Shown: positions 34,253-44,354, numbered from the stretch's first letter. The stretch: DNA of 64,000 nucleotides from an uncultured Fluviicola sp. (GCA_913009205.1 CAJVYC010000002.1:124001-188000); one strand, 5' to 3'. Numbers and translations are program-made. Notes: a model not told the origin generated them from the letters alone.

Positions 34253-35542
34253 ATGAGTGAAATAGCTAAGATAGAATTGGGGGGTACTTCGTACGAACTC
34301 CCTGTTATAGAAGGAACAGAGAACGAGAAAGGAATTGACATTAGTAAACTGAGAGGTGCGACTGGTGGTTATATTACTATCGATCCAGGATTTAAAAATA
34401 CTGGAAGTACGAAAAGTGCCATTACTTACTTAGATGGTGAAAATGGAATACTACGTTACCGTGGATATCCGATTGAACAACTTGCTGAAAAGGCGACATT
34501 TTTAGAAGTTTCTTATCTATTGATTTATGGTGATCTTCCAAATTCTGAAGAGTTAACATCTTTCACAGAGAGCATTACCAACCATACATTGGTTCATGAA
34601 GACATGAAGCAATTCTTCGAAGCATATCCGCCAAAAGCCCACCCTATGGGAGTACTGGCATCAATGGTATGTTCACTTTCAACTTTCTATCCTGAATCAT
34701 TAGACCACGACAGAGGGACAGAAGCGAAAGATTTAACGATTCATAGACTAATTGCAAAATTACCAACACTAGCAGCTTGGTCGTATAAAAATGCAATGCG
34801 TCACCCATTCATGTATCCAAAAAATAATTTGGATTATTGCGAGAACTTCTTGCACATGATGTTTGCGATGCCAACTTCGGAATACCAAATTGATCCAGTT
34901 GTCGTTTCAGCATTAAATACTTTATTGATCCTTCACGCTGACCACGAGCAAAATTGCTCAACGTCTACTGTACGTATTGTTGGTTCATCTCATGCTAACC
35001 TTTATGCTTCAATTTCTGCTGGTATTTCAGCACTTTGGGGACCACTTCACGGTGGAGCGAATCAAGCTGTAATTGAAATGCTTGAGCAAATCGCTAACGA
35101 TGGTGGAGATGTTGACAAATGGGTAGCAAAAGCAAAAGACAAAAGCGATTCCTTCCGTTTAATGGGATTCGGACATAGAGTTTATAAAAACTTCGATCCT
35201 CGTGCGACAATAATCAAGAAAGCTTGTGATGACGTATTAGAGAAATTAGGAGTTGATGATCCAATGTTGGAGATTGCTAAAAAATTAGAAAAAGTAGCTT
35301 TGGAAGATGAATACTTCAAAGAACGCAACCTGTATCCAAATGTTGATTTCTATTCTGGAATCATCTACAAGGCAATCAACATTCCAACCGAAATGTTTAC
35401 GGTAATGTTCGCTATCGGACGTTTACCAGGATGGATTGCTCAGTGGAAAGAAATGATTGAGAACAACGAACCAATTGGTCGTCCTCGTCAAATCTACACT
35501 GGAGAAAACGAAAGAGGTTACGTTTCAGTTGAAAAACGATAA
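34253..35542 (+). CDS. gltA: citrate synthase
   Basis: A 429-residue type II (hexameric) citrate synthase: the N-terminal beta domain (MSEIAKIELGGTSYELPVIEGTE) is present. The catalytic residues lie in HADHEQNCSTSTVRIVGSSHAN (first His), GPLHGGANQAV (second His), GFGHRVYKNFDPRA and the Asp in VDFYSGI. It condenses acetyl-CoA and oxaloacetate in the TCA cycle. It is a single gene closed by a strong terminator. Confidence 0.96.
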   Translation: MSEIAKIELGGTSYELPVIEGTENEKGIDISKLRGATGGYITIDPGFKNTGSTKSAITYLDGENGILRYRGYPIEQLAEKATFLEVSYLLIYGDLPNSEELTSFTESITNHTLVHEDMKQFFEAYPPKAHPMGVLASMVCSLSTFYPESLDHDRGTEAKDLTIHRLIAKLPTLAAWSYKNAMRHPFMYPKNNLDYCENFLHMMFAMPTSEYQIDPVVVSALNTLLILHADHEQNCSTSTVRIVGSSHANLYASISAGISALWGPLHGGANQAVIEMLEQIANDGGDVDKWVAKAKDKSDSFRLMGFGHRVYKNFDPRATIIKKACDDVLEKLGVDDPMLEIAKKLEKVALEDEYFKERNLYPNVDFYSGIIYKAINIPTEMFTVMFAIGRLPGWIAQWKEMIENNEPIGRPRQIYTGENERGYVSVEKR

Positions 35543-35558
35543 TAAAATATAGAATTGA

Positions 35559-35590
35559 AAAAATGGAGCCAATTGGCTCCATTTTTTTTT
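35559..35590 (+). terminator. rho-independent terminator after gltA
   Basis: AATGGAGCC-aatt-GGCTCCATT stem followed by a run of T, 17 bp beyond the gltA stop. Confidence 0.9.
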
Positions 35591-35707
35591 GCTTCATATT
35601 TTATATAATGGATTTGCGCTATCTATTCGTCTGTAAATTATATTTCGAAAGCCTCATAAAGCTTGCTCTTCTTTCTAAACTGAAATTTGTTTTCCATTAA
35701 CAAGTGT

Positions 35708-35986
35708 TCAAGCTTTAGAGCTTGTAGAGGAAAAGTAAACTGCTCTGCTGCCTTTGACACTTAGGCGGGCGTGAACCTCAGTGATTCCTTTAGCGTTTAT
35801 TTGAATTTCATTTTCAGGATCTGTTCCAATTTTTTTACAATCGTTCTCATAACTTTCAGCTCCGATAGCATTCGACAAAACTAAAGATATAGAATTCAAA
35901 GACTCCTGCACGGAAATCTCATAAAAACGTGAAAAGCATGAAAAATTACCTATACTAAGAATTTGTTTCCTCTTGCTCTTTATCAA
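35708..35986 (-). pseudogene. possible FHA-domain fragment
   Basis: A 92-codon open frame whose second half reads KKIGTDPENEIQINAKGITE followed by VHARLSVKGS, a close match to the start of a forkhead-associated domain (IGRDPxNDI ... VSRxHARL). The Arg of IGR and the Ser of VSR, both needed for phosphothreonine binding, are Thr and Thr here. The frame stops before the second half of the fold, and the N-terminal part is unlike a protein. It overlaps the methyltransferase end by 32 bp. Probably a remnant; a GTG near 35910 is the best internal start if it is expressed. Confidence 0.35.
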
Positions 35987-37205
35987 GATCTTGATTCTGA
36001 TCGTTGTCTAAATCCTGAACTTGATCTCCTTCTTGGTTTTGAAATTTCGTTTTCTTCGATCCTTCATAAATCGAATACTTTCTGAAAGAACATTCCAAAC
36101 TTCCGTTATAAACCTTAATCTTTCGATCAGGTCGAAGTCCAACAAATTTGAAAGCTTCAAGATTCGATGAAATTATCCAGCAATCATAGCCTTTCATTTC
36201 AGTCTTCATCCAATTTCCGAGATCTTCATACATTTCTTCGATCTCCTCTCCCATTCGTTCCCCATAAGGTGGGTTTGTAATAACGATTCCGGTAGGTGTA
36301 GGTTTTTTTATATCAGCAAAGTCGTCAACGATTGTTTCTACAAAACGTCCAACTGACAATCCACTTAAGTTTCTTCTTGCCTTTGTAACCATTTCGGCAC
36401 TAATATCAGATCCTTTAATAATGCAAGGCAATTCTCGGACTCGATCATTGATATCTTCTTGGATTTTATTCCAAGCCTCTTCATCGAAGTTGGCAAAATT
36501 CTTAAATGCGTAATGTTGTCTTTCAATTGAAGAAGGAATTTCAGCCGCCATAAGTGCCGCTTCAATCAACAATGTTCCCGAACCACAAAATGGATCCACG
36601 ATTGTCGATTTTTTATCCCAACCTGTCAAACGAAGCAATCCTGCAGCAACAACTTCATTCATTGGTGCCAATCCCGCTGCTTGACGATACCCTCTTTGGA
36701 ACAAAGGAGCGCCAGAAGTATTCAAAGAAACCGTTACGTCGTTTCTATTGATATAAACATCGAATAAAATTGCAGGACGTTTGATATTTACATCCGGACG
36801 ATCGTTGTGTTTCTTTCGAAACGTATCAGCGATAGCATCCTTTACAACTAAAAATGGATATTGAGTATGACTAAACAAGTCAGAAAAAACAGCTCCTTTA
36901 ACCGCAAATGTCTTATCAAGTGTAAAATATTTCGTCCAGTCGATTTTCATACTTTGCTTGTACAAATCGTCTTCGTTGCGAATTCTAAAGGTTTCAATCT
37001 GAACTAAAACAGAAATCGCACAGCGTAAATGAACATTCAAATAATAAACATCATTCCACGTCCCTTTGATTTGAACGGCTCTATTAAGAATTTTAGAATC
37101 CTTATAACCAAGTTCTGCTAGCTCTTCCACAAGAACTTCCTCTAAACCAAAAACGGTCTTTAGAGTAATAATCAACTTCTTCCCTTTTGCTTCCTCTTTA
37201 TTCAT
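35955..37205 (-). CDS. THUMP-domain class I RNA methyltransferase (RlmL/TrmN-like)
   Basis: A 416-residue protein from the ATG at 37203-37205. The frame is open to 37304, but that extension overlaps the divergent gene and lies upstream of the conserved KLIITLKTVFGLEEVLVEEL start. THUMP domain at about 40-160, then the methyltransferase with DPFCGSGTLLIEAALMA (motif I) and NPPYGERMG (motif IV, N2-guanine type). It corresponds to the first half of E. coli RlmKL, which modifies 23S rRNA G2445. The C-terminus adds about 30 acidic/Gln-rich residues with repeated DLDNDQNQDLDKEQ units, likely disordered. Confidence 0.88.
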   Translation of the reverse strand: MNKEEAKGKKLIITLKTVFGLEEVLVEELAELGYKDSKILNRAVQIKGTWNDVYYLNVHLRCAISVLVQIETFRIRNEDDLYKQSMKIDWTKYFTLDKTFAVKGAVFSDLFSHTQYPFLVVKDAIADTFRKKHNDRPDVNIKRPAILFDVYINRNDVTVSLNTSGAPLFQRGYRQAAGLAPMNEVVAAGLLRLTGWDKKSTIVDPFCGSGTLLIEAALMAAEIPSSIERQHYAFKNFANFDEEAWNKIQEDINDRVRELPCIIKGSDISAEMVTKARRNLSGLSVGRFVETIVDDFADIKKPTPTGIVITNPPYGERMGEEIEEMYEDLGNWMKTEMKGYDCWIISSNLEAFKFVGLRPDRKIKVYNGSLECSFRKYSIYEGSKKTKFQNQEGDQVQDLDNDQNQDLDKEQEETNS

Positions 37206-37231
37206 CATTTCAACGTTACGAGATAAACTCT

Positions 37232-37239
37232 TACTTTTG
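37232..37239 (+). promoter_or_regulatory. -7 promoter box for the patatin gene
   Basis: TACTTTTG, an exact TAnnTTTG match. It overlaps the first possible TTG codon (37237), so translation more likely starts at the TTG at 37255. Confidence 0.5.
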
Positions 37240-37254
37240 TACAAAAGAACAAAT

Positions 37255-39540
37255 TTGAAAGCAAACAAGCTATACATACTTCTTTTTAGTTTACTTCTCG
37301 TCAATCATGCTTACACCCAGCAAAAAATCGGTTTGGTGTTAAGTGGTGGTGGCGCGAAAGGGCTTTCTCATATCGGTGTCTTAAAGGCGCTCGAAGAAAG
37401 TGGGATTCCAATTGATTATATCACTGGAACTTCTTCCGGAGCTTTGGTGGGAAGTTTATACTCTGCGGGCTATAGTCCAGAGGAGATTGAAGCGATTTTT
37501 TTATCGGAAGAATTTCAAATAATGGTGGCAGGTGAAATGAAAGCCGAACAGCGCTTTCTGATTCGTAATGAAGTTCCCCACCCAGGAGTTGTTAGTGTTT
37601 CATTTTCAAAAGACAGCCTCTTGAAAAGATCATTGCCTACCAATTTCATATCCTCTGCTTATTTGGATTTTGAAATGATGAAATTATTAGGAACAGTTTC
37701 AGCGTCAAAAAGCAAACACTTCGACAGCCTCTTTGTTCCATTTAGGTGTGTTGCGTCTGATATTTCGGACAAAAAATCCGTAGTACTCGATGATGGAAAT
37801 CTCAATGCAGCTGTTCGTGCTTCGATGACTTATCCGTTCTACTTCAATTCAATTCGCATCGATGATGTCTTATTATTCGATGGCGGACTCTACAACAACT
37901 TCCCGGCTGATGTGATGTACAACGATTTCGGTCCTGATTACATCATAGGAAGTAATGTGTCTTACAATGCAGCCCCACCAGATGAAGATGATTTAATTGG
38001 ACAATTAACAAACATGCTTGTGAGCCACTCCGACTTCACTTTGCCTTGTGAGGAAGGTTTTATTATCAGTCCAGATAGTTACTGTTCTTCGTTTGATTTT
38101 ACACGCGTGAAGCAATTGATCGAAGACGGATACAATTCTGCGATGGCCTCGATGGATTCTTTAAAGTTGTATATCAAAAAAAGAATTCCAAAAGAGGAAA
38201 TTGATGCGCGTAGAGTCAAATTCAGAAAAGACATCGTGCCGATTAATATTGGACAAGTAACGAGCACGTCAAAGGACAAAGAAGTTGAGTTCGCTAAGAA
38301 ATCGCTAATTAGAAGCAAAAGAAAAGAGCGCATTAACATCTCTGAATTGGAGAAACGCTATTTTCGATTGCAGGCTTCTCCTCAAATTGAATTTTTATTC
38401 CCGACTTTAACCCTAATCAATGACTCTACCTATAGTTTGGAGGTTGAGATTCGAAAGGCGCGTGATTTTAAAGTTGATATTGGTGGACATCTTTCTTCAC
38501 GACCTGTCAATACTGGCTACTTCGGAATCACCTATCAAACAGTCAATAAAATAAGCACCATAACAAAGCTTGAGTCTCATTTCGGTAAATTCTATGGAGC
38601 CGCGAAAGCATCATTTAAATTAGATTTACCTGCTGTATACCCATTTTCGATAACAGGCTATTTCGCATTGAATCGTTGGGATTACTTCAGAAGTTTCGCA
38701 ACGTTTTTTGAAGATGTTAAACCATCTTTTCTGGTTCAAAACGAAATCTACGCAGGAGCGCAATTCTGTCAACCAATTGGGAATAATATCACAAGCACAA
38801 TAGACGCTCGAGGTTTTCAACTAAACGATAATTATTACCAATCCGAGCAATTCACAAATTCAGACACGGTTGATGTCACAAACTTTGATGGGTATTCATT
38901 GAGTTGGAGTCTTACACAAAACACGTTGAATAGAAAACAATTTGCAACGAGTGGCAACTATTTTAGGTTTAAAGCGCGGTATGTTAGCGGTAGTGAGCAT
39001 ACTGATCCAGGTTCAACATCTATCAATCCAATCGAGGTTTTCAAAGACCACAGCTGGATTAATCTAAGCCTCGATTATCAATCGTTTTTAATTGACAAAC
39101 CCTATTTCCACCTTGGTATCCAAGGGCAAATGGTTTTTAATAGCCAAACTTTATTCGCTAATTACACCGCTTCAATTCTATCTATGACTGAGTTCTCTTT
39201 GGTTCCAGATGCTAAAACTTATTTTCTCAGAGAATACCGGTCGCCTCAATTCGTTGGTGGTGGATTGAATACCATTTTCACGATAAAGAAAAAGATTGAC
39301 CTTCGGATTGATGCCTTTCTCTATCAACCTTTTATTCAAGTGATTCAAAACACGGATGGAACTTTAGAGCTCTCCCAGCCTTTCAACGGGGGAGCTTTTA
39401 TGTCTTCTGCCTCAGCAATTTACCACAGTTTCATTGGACCAATCCGTTTTACATTCAATTATTTTCCAAGACAGAATAACCCATACGCATTGCAATTTAG
39501 TATTGGACATGTGATCTTCAACGAACGTGCAATTCGCTAA
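37255..39540 (+). CDS. patatin-like phospholipase with outer-membrane barrel
   Basis: About 761 residues from a TTG start at 37255, chosen because the promoter box covers the earlier TTG at 37237 and because the signal peptide (LKANKLYILLFSLLLVNHAYTQ) begins here. Patatin domain at about 28-260: oxyanion hole GGGAKG, nucleophile GTSSG and catalytic DGG. A POTRA-like segment and a C-terminal surface-antigen/BamA-type barrel follow (about 390-760), ending FSIGHVIFNERAIR. This is the PlpD-like type V layout in which a phospholipase is linked to an outer-membrane barrel. No ATG precedes the conserved part, so an unusual start codon is certain. Confidence 0.85.
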   Translation: MKANKLYILLFSLLLVNHAYTQQKIGLVLSGGGAKGLSHIGVLKALEESGIPIDYITGTSSGALVGSLYSAGYSPEEIEAIFLSEEFQIMVAGEMKAEQRFLIRNEVPHPGVVSVSFSKDSLLKRSLPTNFISSAYLDFEMMKLLGTVSASKSKHFDSLFVPFRCVASDISDKKSVVLDDGNLNAAVRASMTYPFYFNSIRIDDVLLFDGGLYNNFPADVMYNDFGPDYIIGSNVSYNAAPPDEDDLIGQLTNMLVSHSDFTLPCEEGFIISPDSYCSSFDFTRVKQLIEDGYNSAMASMDSLKLYIKKRIPKEEIDARRVKFRKDIVPINIGQVTSTSKDKEVEFAKKSLIRSKRKERINISELEKRYFRLQASPQIEFLFPTLTLINDSTYSLEVEIRKARDFKVDIGGHLSSRPVNTGYFGITYQTVNKISTITKLESHFGKFYGAAKASFKLDLPAVYPFSITGYFALNRWDYFRSFATFFEDVKPSFLVQNEIYAGAQFCQPIGNNITSTIDARGFQLNDNYYQSEQFTNSDTVDVTNFDGYSLSWSLTQNTLNRKQFATSGNYFRFKARYVSGSEHTDPGSTSINPIEVFKDHSWINLSLDYQSFLIDKPYFHLGIQGQMVFNSQTLFANYTASILSMTEFSLVPDAKTYFLREYRSPQFVGGGLNTIFTIKKKIDLRIDAFLYQPFIQVIQNTDGTLELSQPFNGGAFMSSASAIYHSFIGPIRFTFNYFPRQNNPYALQFSIGHVIFNERAIR

Positions 39541-39574
39541 GATAAATGTATATTTACCTTCTTTAAATTGAGGC

Positions 39575-40642
39575 ATGGAAAAAATTATCTGCGGTATTCA
39601 GCAAATGGGAATTGGAGTTCCAGACGTACAAGAAGTATGGAAATGGTATAGAAAGTTCTTCGGAGTAAACGTTCGCGTTTTCGAAGAAGCTGCCGATGCA
39701 CCTTTAATGACCCGTTATACTGGAGACACTGTTCATTCTCGAACAGCAACATTGGCCTTAAGTATGGAAGGTGGCGGTGGATTTGAGATTTGGCAATTCA
39801 CATCGCGTCCAACAGAAAAATCAAAATTTGATATCCTACTTGGTGATTACGGACTTTACAGTTGTAGAATCAAATCTAGAGATGTTGAAGCTTCCTACAA
39901 TTATTTCAAATCAAATAGTGCTGAAATTTTAGGAGAATTGGGGACGACTCCTTCAGGCGAAAAAACATTTTTCGTCAAAGATCCGAATGGGAATATTTTC
40001 AATATCGTTGAAGGAAAAGGATGGTTTAAGAACACCAAACACCCATCTAAATGCGGAGCTGTTGCTGGCACAATGATAGGAGTAAGCGATATGAACAAGG
40101 CACTTCCATTGTATCAAGACATTCTTGGCTACGAAACAATTGAATACGACGAAACAGGAACTTTTGATGATTTAAGTGGATTGCCTGCAGGAAACAAAAA
40201 AGTGCGCCGTGTATTATTATCCCACAAACAAGAAAGAAAAGGCCCTTTTGCTAGATTATTAGGTCCTTCTCAAATAGAATTAGTTCAGGCAATAGAACGC
40301 GAAGATTGCCAGTCTATTTTCAAAGATAGGTTTTGGGGAGATTGGGGATTCATCCACTTGTGTTTTGACGTTCAAGGAATGGATCAATTGCAAGCAGAGT
40401 GCGAAGCGAAAGGTTTCTCGTTTACTGTCGATAGTTCAGATACATTCGATATGGGTGAGGCTGGCGGTCGTTTTTCGTACATTGAAGACCCCGATGGAAC
40501 TTGGATAGAATTTGTTGAAACACACAAGGTACCTGTTATGAAAAAAATGGGATGGTACATCCATTTAAAAAACCGAAAACCAGGCAAACATTTGCCAAAT
40601 TGGATGCTTCATGCTATGGGAATGAATAAGGTAAAAGACTAG
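39575..40642 (+). CDS. two-domain VOC (glyoxalase/HPPD-fold) family protein
   Basis: A 355-residue cytoplasmic protein with two VOC modules. The first (about 5-145) begins IQQMGIGVPDVQEVWKWYRKFFG and ends FFVKDPNGNIFNIVEGKGWF. The second (about 160-320) begins GTMIGVSDMNKALPLYQDILGYE and ends YIEDPDGTWIEFVETHKVP. The terminal E of each module is the usual metal ligand position. The overall size resembles 4-hydroxyphenylpyruvate dioxygenase, but the HPPD C-terminal motifs are not seen, so no reaction is assigned. It follows the patatin gene after 34 bp on the same strand. Confidence 0.75.
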   Translation: MEKIICGIQQMGIGVPDVQEVWKWYRKFFGVNVRVFEEAADAPLMTRYTGDTVHSRTATLALSMEGGGGFEIWQFTSRPTEKSKFDILLGDYGLYSCRIKSRDVEASYNYFKSNSAEILGELGTTPSGEKTFFVKDPNGNIFNIVEGKGWFKNTKHPSKCGAVAGTMIGVSDMNKALPLYQDILGYETIEYDETGTFDDLSGLPAGNKKVRRVLLSHKQERKGPFARLLGPSQIELVQAIEREDCQSIFKDRFWGDWGFIHLCFDVQGMDQLQAECEAKGFSFTVDSSDTFDMGEAGGRFSYIEDPDGTWIEFVETHKVPVMKKMGWYIHLKNRKPGKHLPNWMLHAMGMNKVKD

Positions 40643-40702
40643 TTATTGATTTAACAATCCAATTTATTGATTAAACTGTTTTTTTTGAATGGCTTAATTC
40701 CA

Positions 40703-40710
40703 TACCTTTG
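40703..40710 (+). promoter_or_regulatory. -7 promoter box for the lipoprotein gene
   Basis: TACCTTTG, an exact TAnnTTTG match, 13-19 nt before the two candidate ATGs at 40724 and 40730. A TTG at 40685 is a possible -33 element, though the spacing is short. It excludes the upstream ATA/ATG frame extension beginning at 40667. Confidence 0.5.
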
Positions 40711-40729
40711 GGATATACTTAGAATGAAA

Positions 40730-41845
40730 ATGAAAAACTATATACTTGGCTTATTCTCCATAGCCCTCCTCGTAGCATCATTGCAATCTTGTAATCAAGA
40801 TATTGATATCACAGGTGATTTTGAAGAGACAGCTGTTGTCTACGGATTAATTGACCAAGCGGACTCGGTTCACTTGATCAAAATTACAAGAGCATTTATT
40901 GGTCCTGGAAACGCACTAGAGATTTCTACAATTCCAGATTCAAATTATTTTGAAACGGTTCAGTCAATTATCACTGAGAAAATCAATGGTTCTGCGGCGC
41001 GCACTTGGACTTTATACGATACAATTGTAGCGAAAGATACAGACGGTATTTTCTATTCTCCAAATCAAAAGCTTTATGCTTTCAAAACGGGCGTTCATGA
41101 TAACAGCAATTCACCAACAGGTCAGCCTATCTTAGCCAATGCTATTTATCACTTGGACATCAATGTAAACAATGGAGAATTCAGTGTTTCCGGCGAAACT
41201 GAAGTTATTTCAGGTATTAATTCAAGTCAAGGTCAGGTAACAACCCATTTCAATTTTGCAAAGGGAGCAAATACGACTGGAGAATTTCAAACAACAGGGT
41301 TAAATGTTACTCCTGGGAATTCATCACTGATAAACGCTACTCTTGTTTTAAGCTATAAAGAATTTATCGGTACTGCAGAAACAGATGCTTCAGTTACTTG
41401 GGAGCTTGGAGAGAGAGAGGTTGATGTCGTGGATGAGACTTTCACAATGAATGGCGAAGTTTTTTACAACATTATTGCCTCGGATTGTGAGGATGCTGAT
41501 CCCTTAATTGACAAAAGAAATTTCAAGTCAATAACACTTTCAATCGTTGGTGGTTCTGCTGATTTGTTGAATTACATCTTAGTGAACCAACCAAGTTCTG
41601 GTTTGGCTCAAAACAAACCAACATTTACAAACTTAACCGCTTCTGGAGACCGAAAAGTAGTGGGATTGTTTTCGTCTCGATACACATACGAAAGAACAAT
41701 TCAATTCACCGATCCAAGCAGTCAGTTTGTTAGATGTATTGATGCAACGTCTACTCAAGAACTTTGTATCGGAGCAATTACTGGATCTTACTTGTTCTGT
41801 AGCCATCATGTTTTGGATATTCCCAAGGCATATTATTGCAACTAA
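40730..41845 (+). CDS. lipoprotein of DUF4249-like type
   Basis: A 371-residue lipoprotein from the ATG at 40730 (40724 is also possible). Hydrophobic residues 4-17 lead to the lipobox LQSC. The mature part starts with ETAVVYGLIDQADSVHLIKI and FIGPGNAL, a pattern I associate with DUF4249-like surface lipoproteins of Bacteroidota, which often accompany TonB receptors. Beta-rich throughout, with five cysteines near the C-terminus (DCEDAD, VRCIDA, ELCIGA, LFCSHH, YYCN) that could form disulfides. It ends 25 bp before priA. Function unknown. Confidence 0.65.
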   Translation: MKNYILGLFSIALLVASLQSCNQDIDITGDFEETAVVYGLIDQADSVHLIKITRAFIGPGNALEISTIPDSNYFETVQSIITEKINGSAARTWTLYDTIVAKDTDGIFYSPNQKLYAFKTGVHDNSNSPTGQPILANAIYHLDINVNNGEFSVSGETEVISGINSSQGQVTTHFNFAKGANTTGEFQTTGLNVTPGNSSLINATLVLSYKEFIGTAETDASVTWELGEREVDVVDETFTMNGEVFYNIIASDCEDADPLIDKRNFKSITLSIVGGSADLLNYILVNQPSSGLAQNKPTFTNLTASGDRKVVGLFSSRYTYERTIQFTDPSSQFVRCIDATSTQELCIGAITGSYLFCSHHVLDIPKAYYCN

Positions 41846-41858
41846 CCTTCTCAATCTC

Positions 41859-41866
41859 TACCTTTA
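41859..41866 (+). promoter_or_regulatory. -7 promoter box abutting priA
   Basis: TACCTTTA, 4 nt before the priA ATG; a TTG at 41836-41838 is 20 nt upstream, suitable for a -33 element. This predicts a leaderless mRNA. Confidence 0.5.
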
Positions 41867-41870
41867 GCGG

Positions 41871-44354
41871 ATGTCAGAAAGGAAAACGCTTTTTGTAGAC
41901 GTTATTCTACCAATACCTATTCGTAAAGAGTTCACTTATCGCGTACCTTTTGAGCTCAATGACGCCATTTTTACTGGCGCAAGAGTGGTCGTTCCATTTG
42001 GGAAGTCGAAGTTGATTACGGGCATAATAACTTCGGTTCATGAAAACATTCCTCAAGAATATCAAGCCAAATTTATTGAACACTTTTTGGATGAAAGGCC
42101 AATCATTAATCCAAATCAATATACGTTTTGGAAATGGATCTCGAGCTATTACATGGCGCCAATAGGTGATGTAATGAACGCAGCACTTCCCGCCAACTTC
42201 AAACTGGCAAGTGAAACTAAAATCGTTATTCATCCTGACTATAAAATCGATCAAAAATTATTGACAGATAGAGAATATGAGATTGTTTCTGCATTAGAAA
42301 TGAAGGAGGTTCTCGATCTTAAAGAGATCTCCGAAATTATTGGAATCAAAACGGTCCAACCGATTATCAAAGCATTAATTGATAAAAAAGCAGTTCTTTC
42401 CCTTGAAGAGTTGAACGAAAAATTCACGCCTAAAACAGCAGTTCACATTCGTTTATCCAACCAATACAACAATGAAAACAAACTAACCGATTTCATAGGA
42501 AGTATCGATGGAATCAAAAGTAAAGAGAAGCAAATGAACGCTCTTCTTTCTTTATTGCGCCATGTCGATTTACAAAGCGAAATTCCCGATTCTGTCTTGC
42601 GGAACTTAATCATGCAAGATGATATTTCAATGTCATCTCTGAATACATTAGAAAAGAACGGAATCATCGTTCAAGAAAAATTAGAAATTTCAAGATTTGA
42701 ATCCAACGATTACGAGGGAAGTGAATTCAAAGAATTATCTGAATCACAGAAAGTAGCGTTGGATGAAGTGCACAAAGGATTTGATCACGGAAAAGTAGCG
42801 CTACTTCATGGAGTTACAGGATCTGGAAAAACAGAAATCTATGTTCAATTAATTCAAGAACAACTGGACTTGGGTAAACAATCGTTGTTTTTGCTGCCTG
42901 AGATAGCACTAACGACACAATTAATCCAAAGACTTTCAGCTTACTTCGGAGAACAAGTTGGGGTTTACCATTCGAAGTTCAATCAAAACGAGCGGGTTGA
43001 GATCTGGAACCATGTCCTCAACAATGATCCCAATAAATACAAGATTGTTTTAGGAGCACGTTCTTCTATCTTTCTACCCTTCAGCAATCTAGGACTTATC
43101 ATTGTTGATGAGGAACATGAATCGTCATTTAAACAATATGACCCTTCTCCAAGATACAACGCCAGAGATTGCGCAATCGTTCTAAGTAAATTACACAAGG
43201 CAAATATCCTCTTAGGTTCTGCCACGCCTTCGATCGAGAGCTATTACAACGCTGTTACGGAAAAATACCATCTGGTAACTTTAAGGGATCGTTTCGGTGC
43301 CAATCAACTCCCGGAGATTTTTTGTGCAGACCTTCGAAAGGAGCGTCGCCAAAAAAGTATGCAATCACATTTCACTTCTTATTTGATGGAAAACATCAGA
43401 GAAAGTTTGAATTTAGGCGAGCAAGTTATTTTATTCCAAAACAGACGAGGGTATACGCCGCTTTGGATGTGTGAAATTTGCAATTGGACGCCAAAATGTG
43501 TCAACTGCGACGTGTCATTGACCTACCACAAACACAGTAATAATCTCAAATGTCATTATTGTAGCTACACGACGAAACCGGTTGGCTCTTGCAAAGCATG
43601 CGGAAGTAATCGGTTGAAAATGCTTGGGTTTGGAACGGAAAAAATTGAAGATGAACTCTCAGTGATTTTCGAAGACAAAACAATAAAGCGTTTGGATCTT
43701 GATACTACGCGTTCTAAAAATGCGTACGCGAACATCTTAAATGATTTCGACAATGGAATGATCGATATTCTTATTGGAACTCAAATGATAACAAAAGGAT
43801 TGGATTTTGACAATGTCAATCTTGTAGGGATCTTGGACGCTGACATGCTATTGAACAGAGCTAATTTTAGAGCTTTTGAACGCTCATTCCAGTTAATGAC
43901 GCAAGTTGCGGGTCGTTCGGGACGTCGAGAAAAAAGAGGCAAAGTAATCGTTCAAACGGGGGATCCAGATCATTGGGTAATTGAAAAAGTAATTGGACAC
44001 GATTTCGTTGGGTTTTATAATTCTGAAATCATTGAACGAAAGAATTTTTTCTACCCTCCCTATTTCAAAATCATAGAAATCACCCTCAAACATAAAAATG
44101 AGAACGAGTTAAATAGAGCTGCAGCCGAATTAGCAGAAAAACTTCGAGGAACATTTAAGGAGCGTGTATTGGGGCCTGAATTCCCTTCAGTAAAAAGAAT
44201 TTACAATTTGTTTCTTAAGAAAATTACGATAAAAGTTGAAAGAGACGCTAATGATAAAAAAGTTAAGGAGCGCATTCACCTAATAATGGATGAGTTTTTT
44301 AGCGCTCCTTTAAATAAATCAATTCGTTCTATTGTCGACGTAGACCCTGCTTAA
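41871..44354 (+). CDS. priA: primosomal replication restart helicase PriA
   Basis: An 827-residue superfamily 2 helicase. N-terminal 3'-OH-binding domain (about 1-110), then the helicase core with Walker [12 protein letters not shown] (about 315-325) and DEEH box. Four CxxC pairs ([21 protein letters not shown]; about 540-585) form the zinc domain. The rest of the helicase ([18 protein letters not shown]) and C-terminal domain complete the chain. It reloads DnaB at stalled forks. Its TAA shares a TTAA tetranucleotide with the stop of the convergent rpoD gene. Confidence 0.95.
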   Translation: MSERKTLFVDVILPIPIRKEFTYRVPFELNDAIFTGARVVVPFGKSKLITGIITSVHENIPQEYQAKFIEHFLDERPIINPNQYTFWKWISSYYMAPIGDVMNAALPANFKLASETKIVIHPDYKIDQKLLTDREYEIVSALEMKEVLDLKEISEIIGIKTVQPIIKALIDKKAVLSLEELNEKFTPKTAVHIRLSNQYNNENKLTDFIGSIDGIKSKEKQMNALLSLLRHVDLQSEIPDSVLRNLIMQDDISMSSLNTLEKNGIIVQEKLEISRFESNDYEGSEFKELSESQKVALDEVHKGFDHGKVALLHGVTGSGKTEIYVQLIQEQLDLGKQSLFLLPEIALTTQLIQRLSAYFGEQVGVYHSKFNQNERVEIWNHVLNNDPNKYKIVLGARSSIFLPFSNLGLIIVDEEHESSFKQYDPSPRYNARDCAIVLSKLHKANILLGSATPSIESYYNAVTEKYHLVTLRDRFGANQLPEIFCADLRKERRQKSMQSHFTSYLMENIRESLNLGEQVILFQNRRGYTPLWMCEICNWTPKCVNCDVSLTYHKHSNNLKCHYCSYTTKPVGSCKACGSNRLKMLGFGTEKIEDELSVIFEDKTIKRLDLDTTRSKNAYANILNDFDNGMIDILIGTQMITKGLDFDNVNLVGILDADMLLNRANFRAFERSFQLMTQVAGRSGRREKRGKVIVQTGDPDHWVIEKVIGHDFVGFYNSEIIERKNFFYPPYFKIIEITLKHKNENELNRAAAELAEKLRGTFKERVLGPEFPSVKRIYNLFLKKITIKVERDANDKKVKERIHLIMDEFFSAPLNKSIRSIVDVDPA

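Noticed and set aside
39575-40642. Annotation as 4-hydroxyphenylpyruvate dioxygenase
   Set aside because: Length and VOC fold fit, but the characteristic HPPD C-terminal motifs and full Fe-ligand triad are not visible; kept as a VOC protein.
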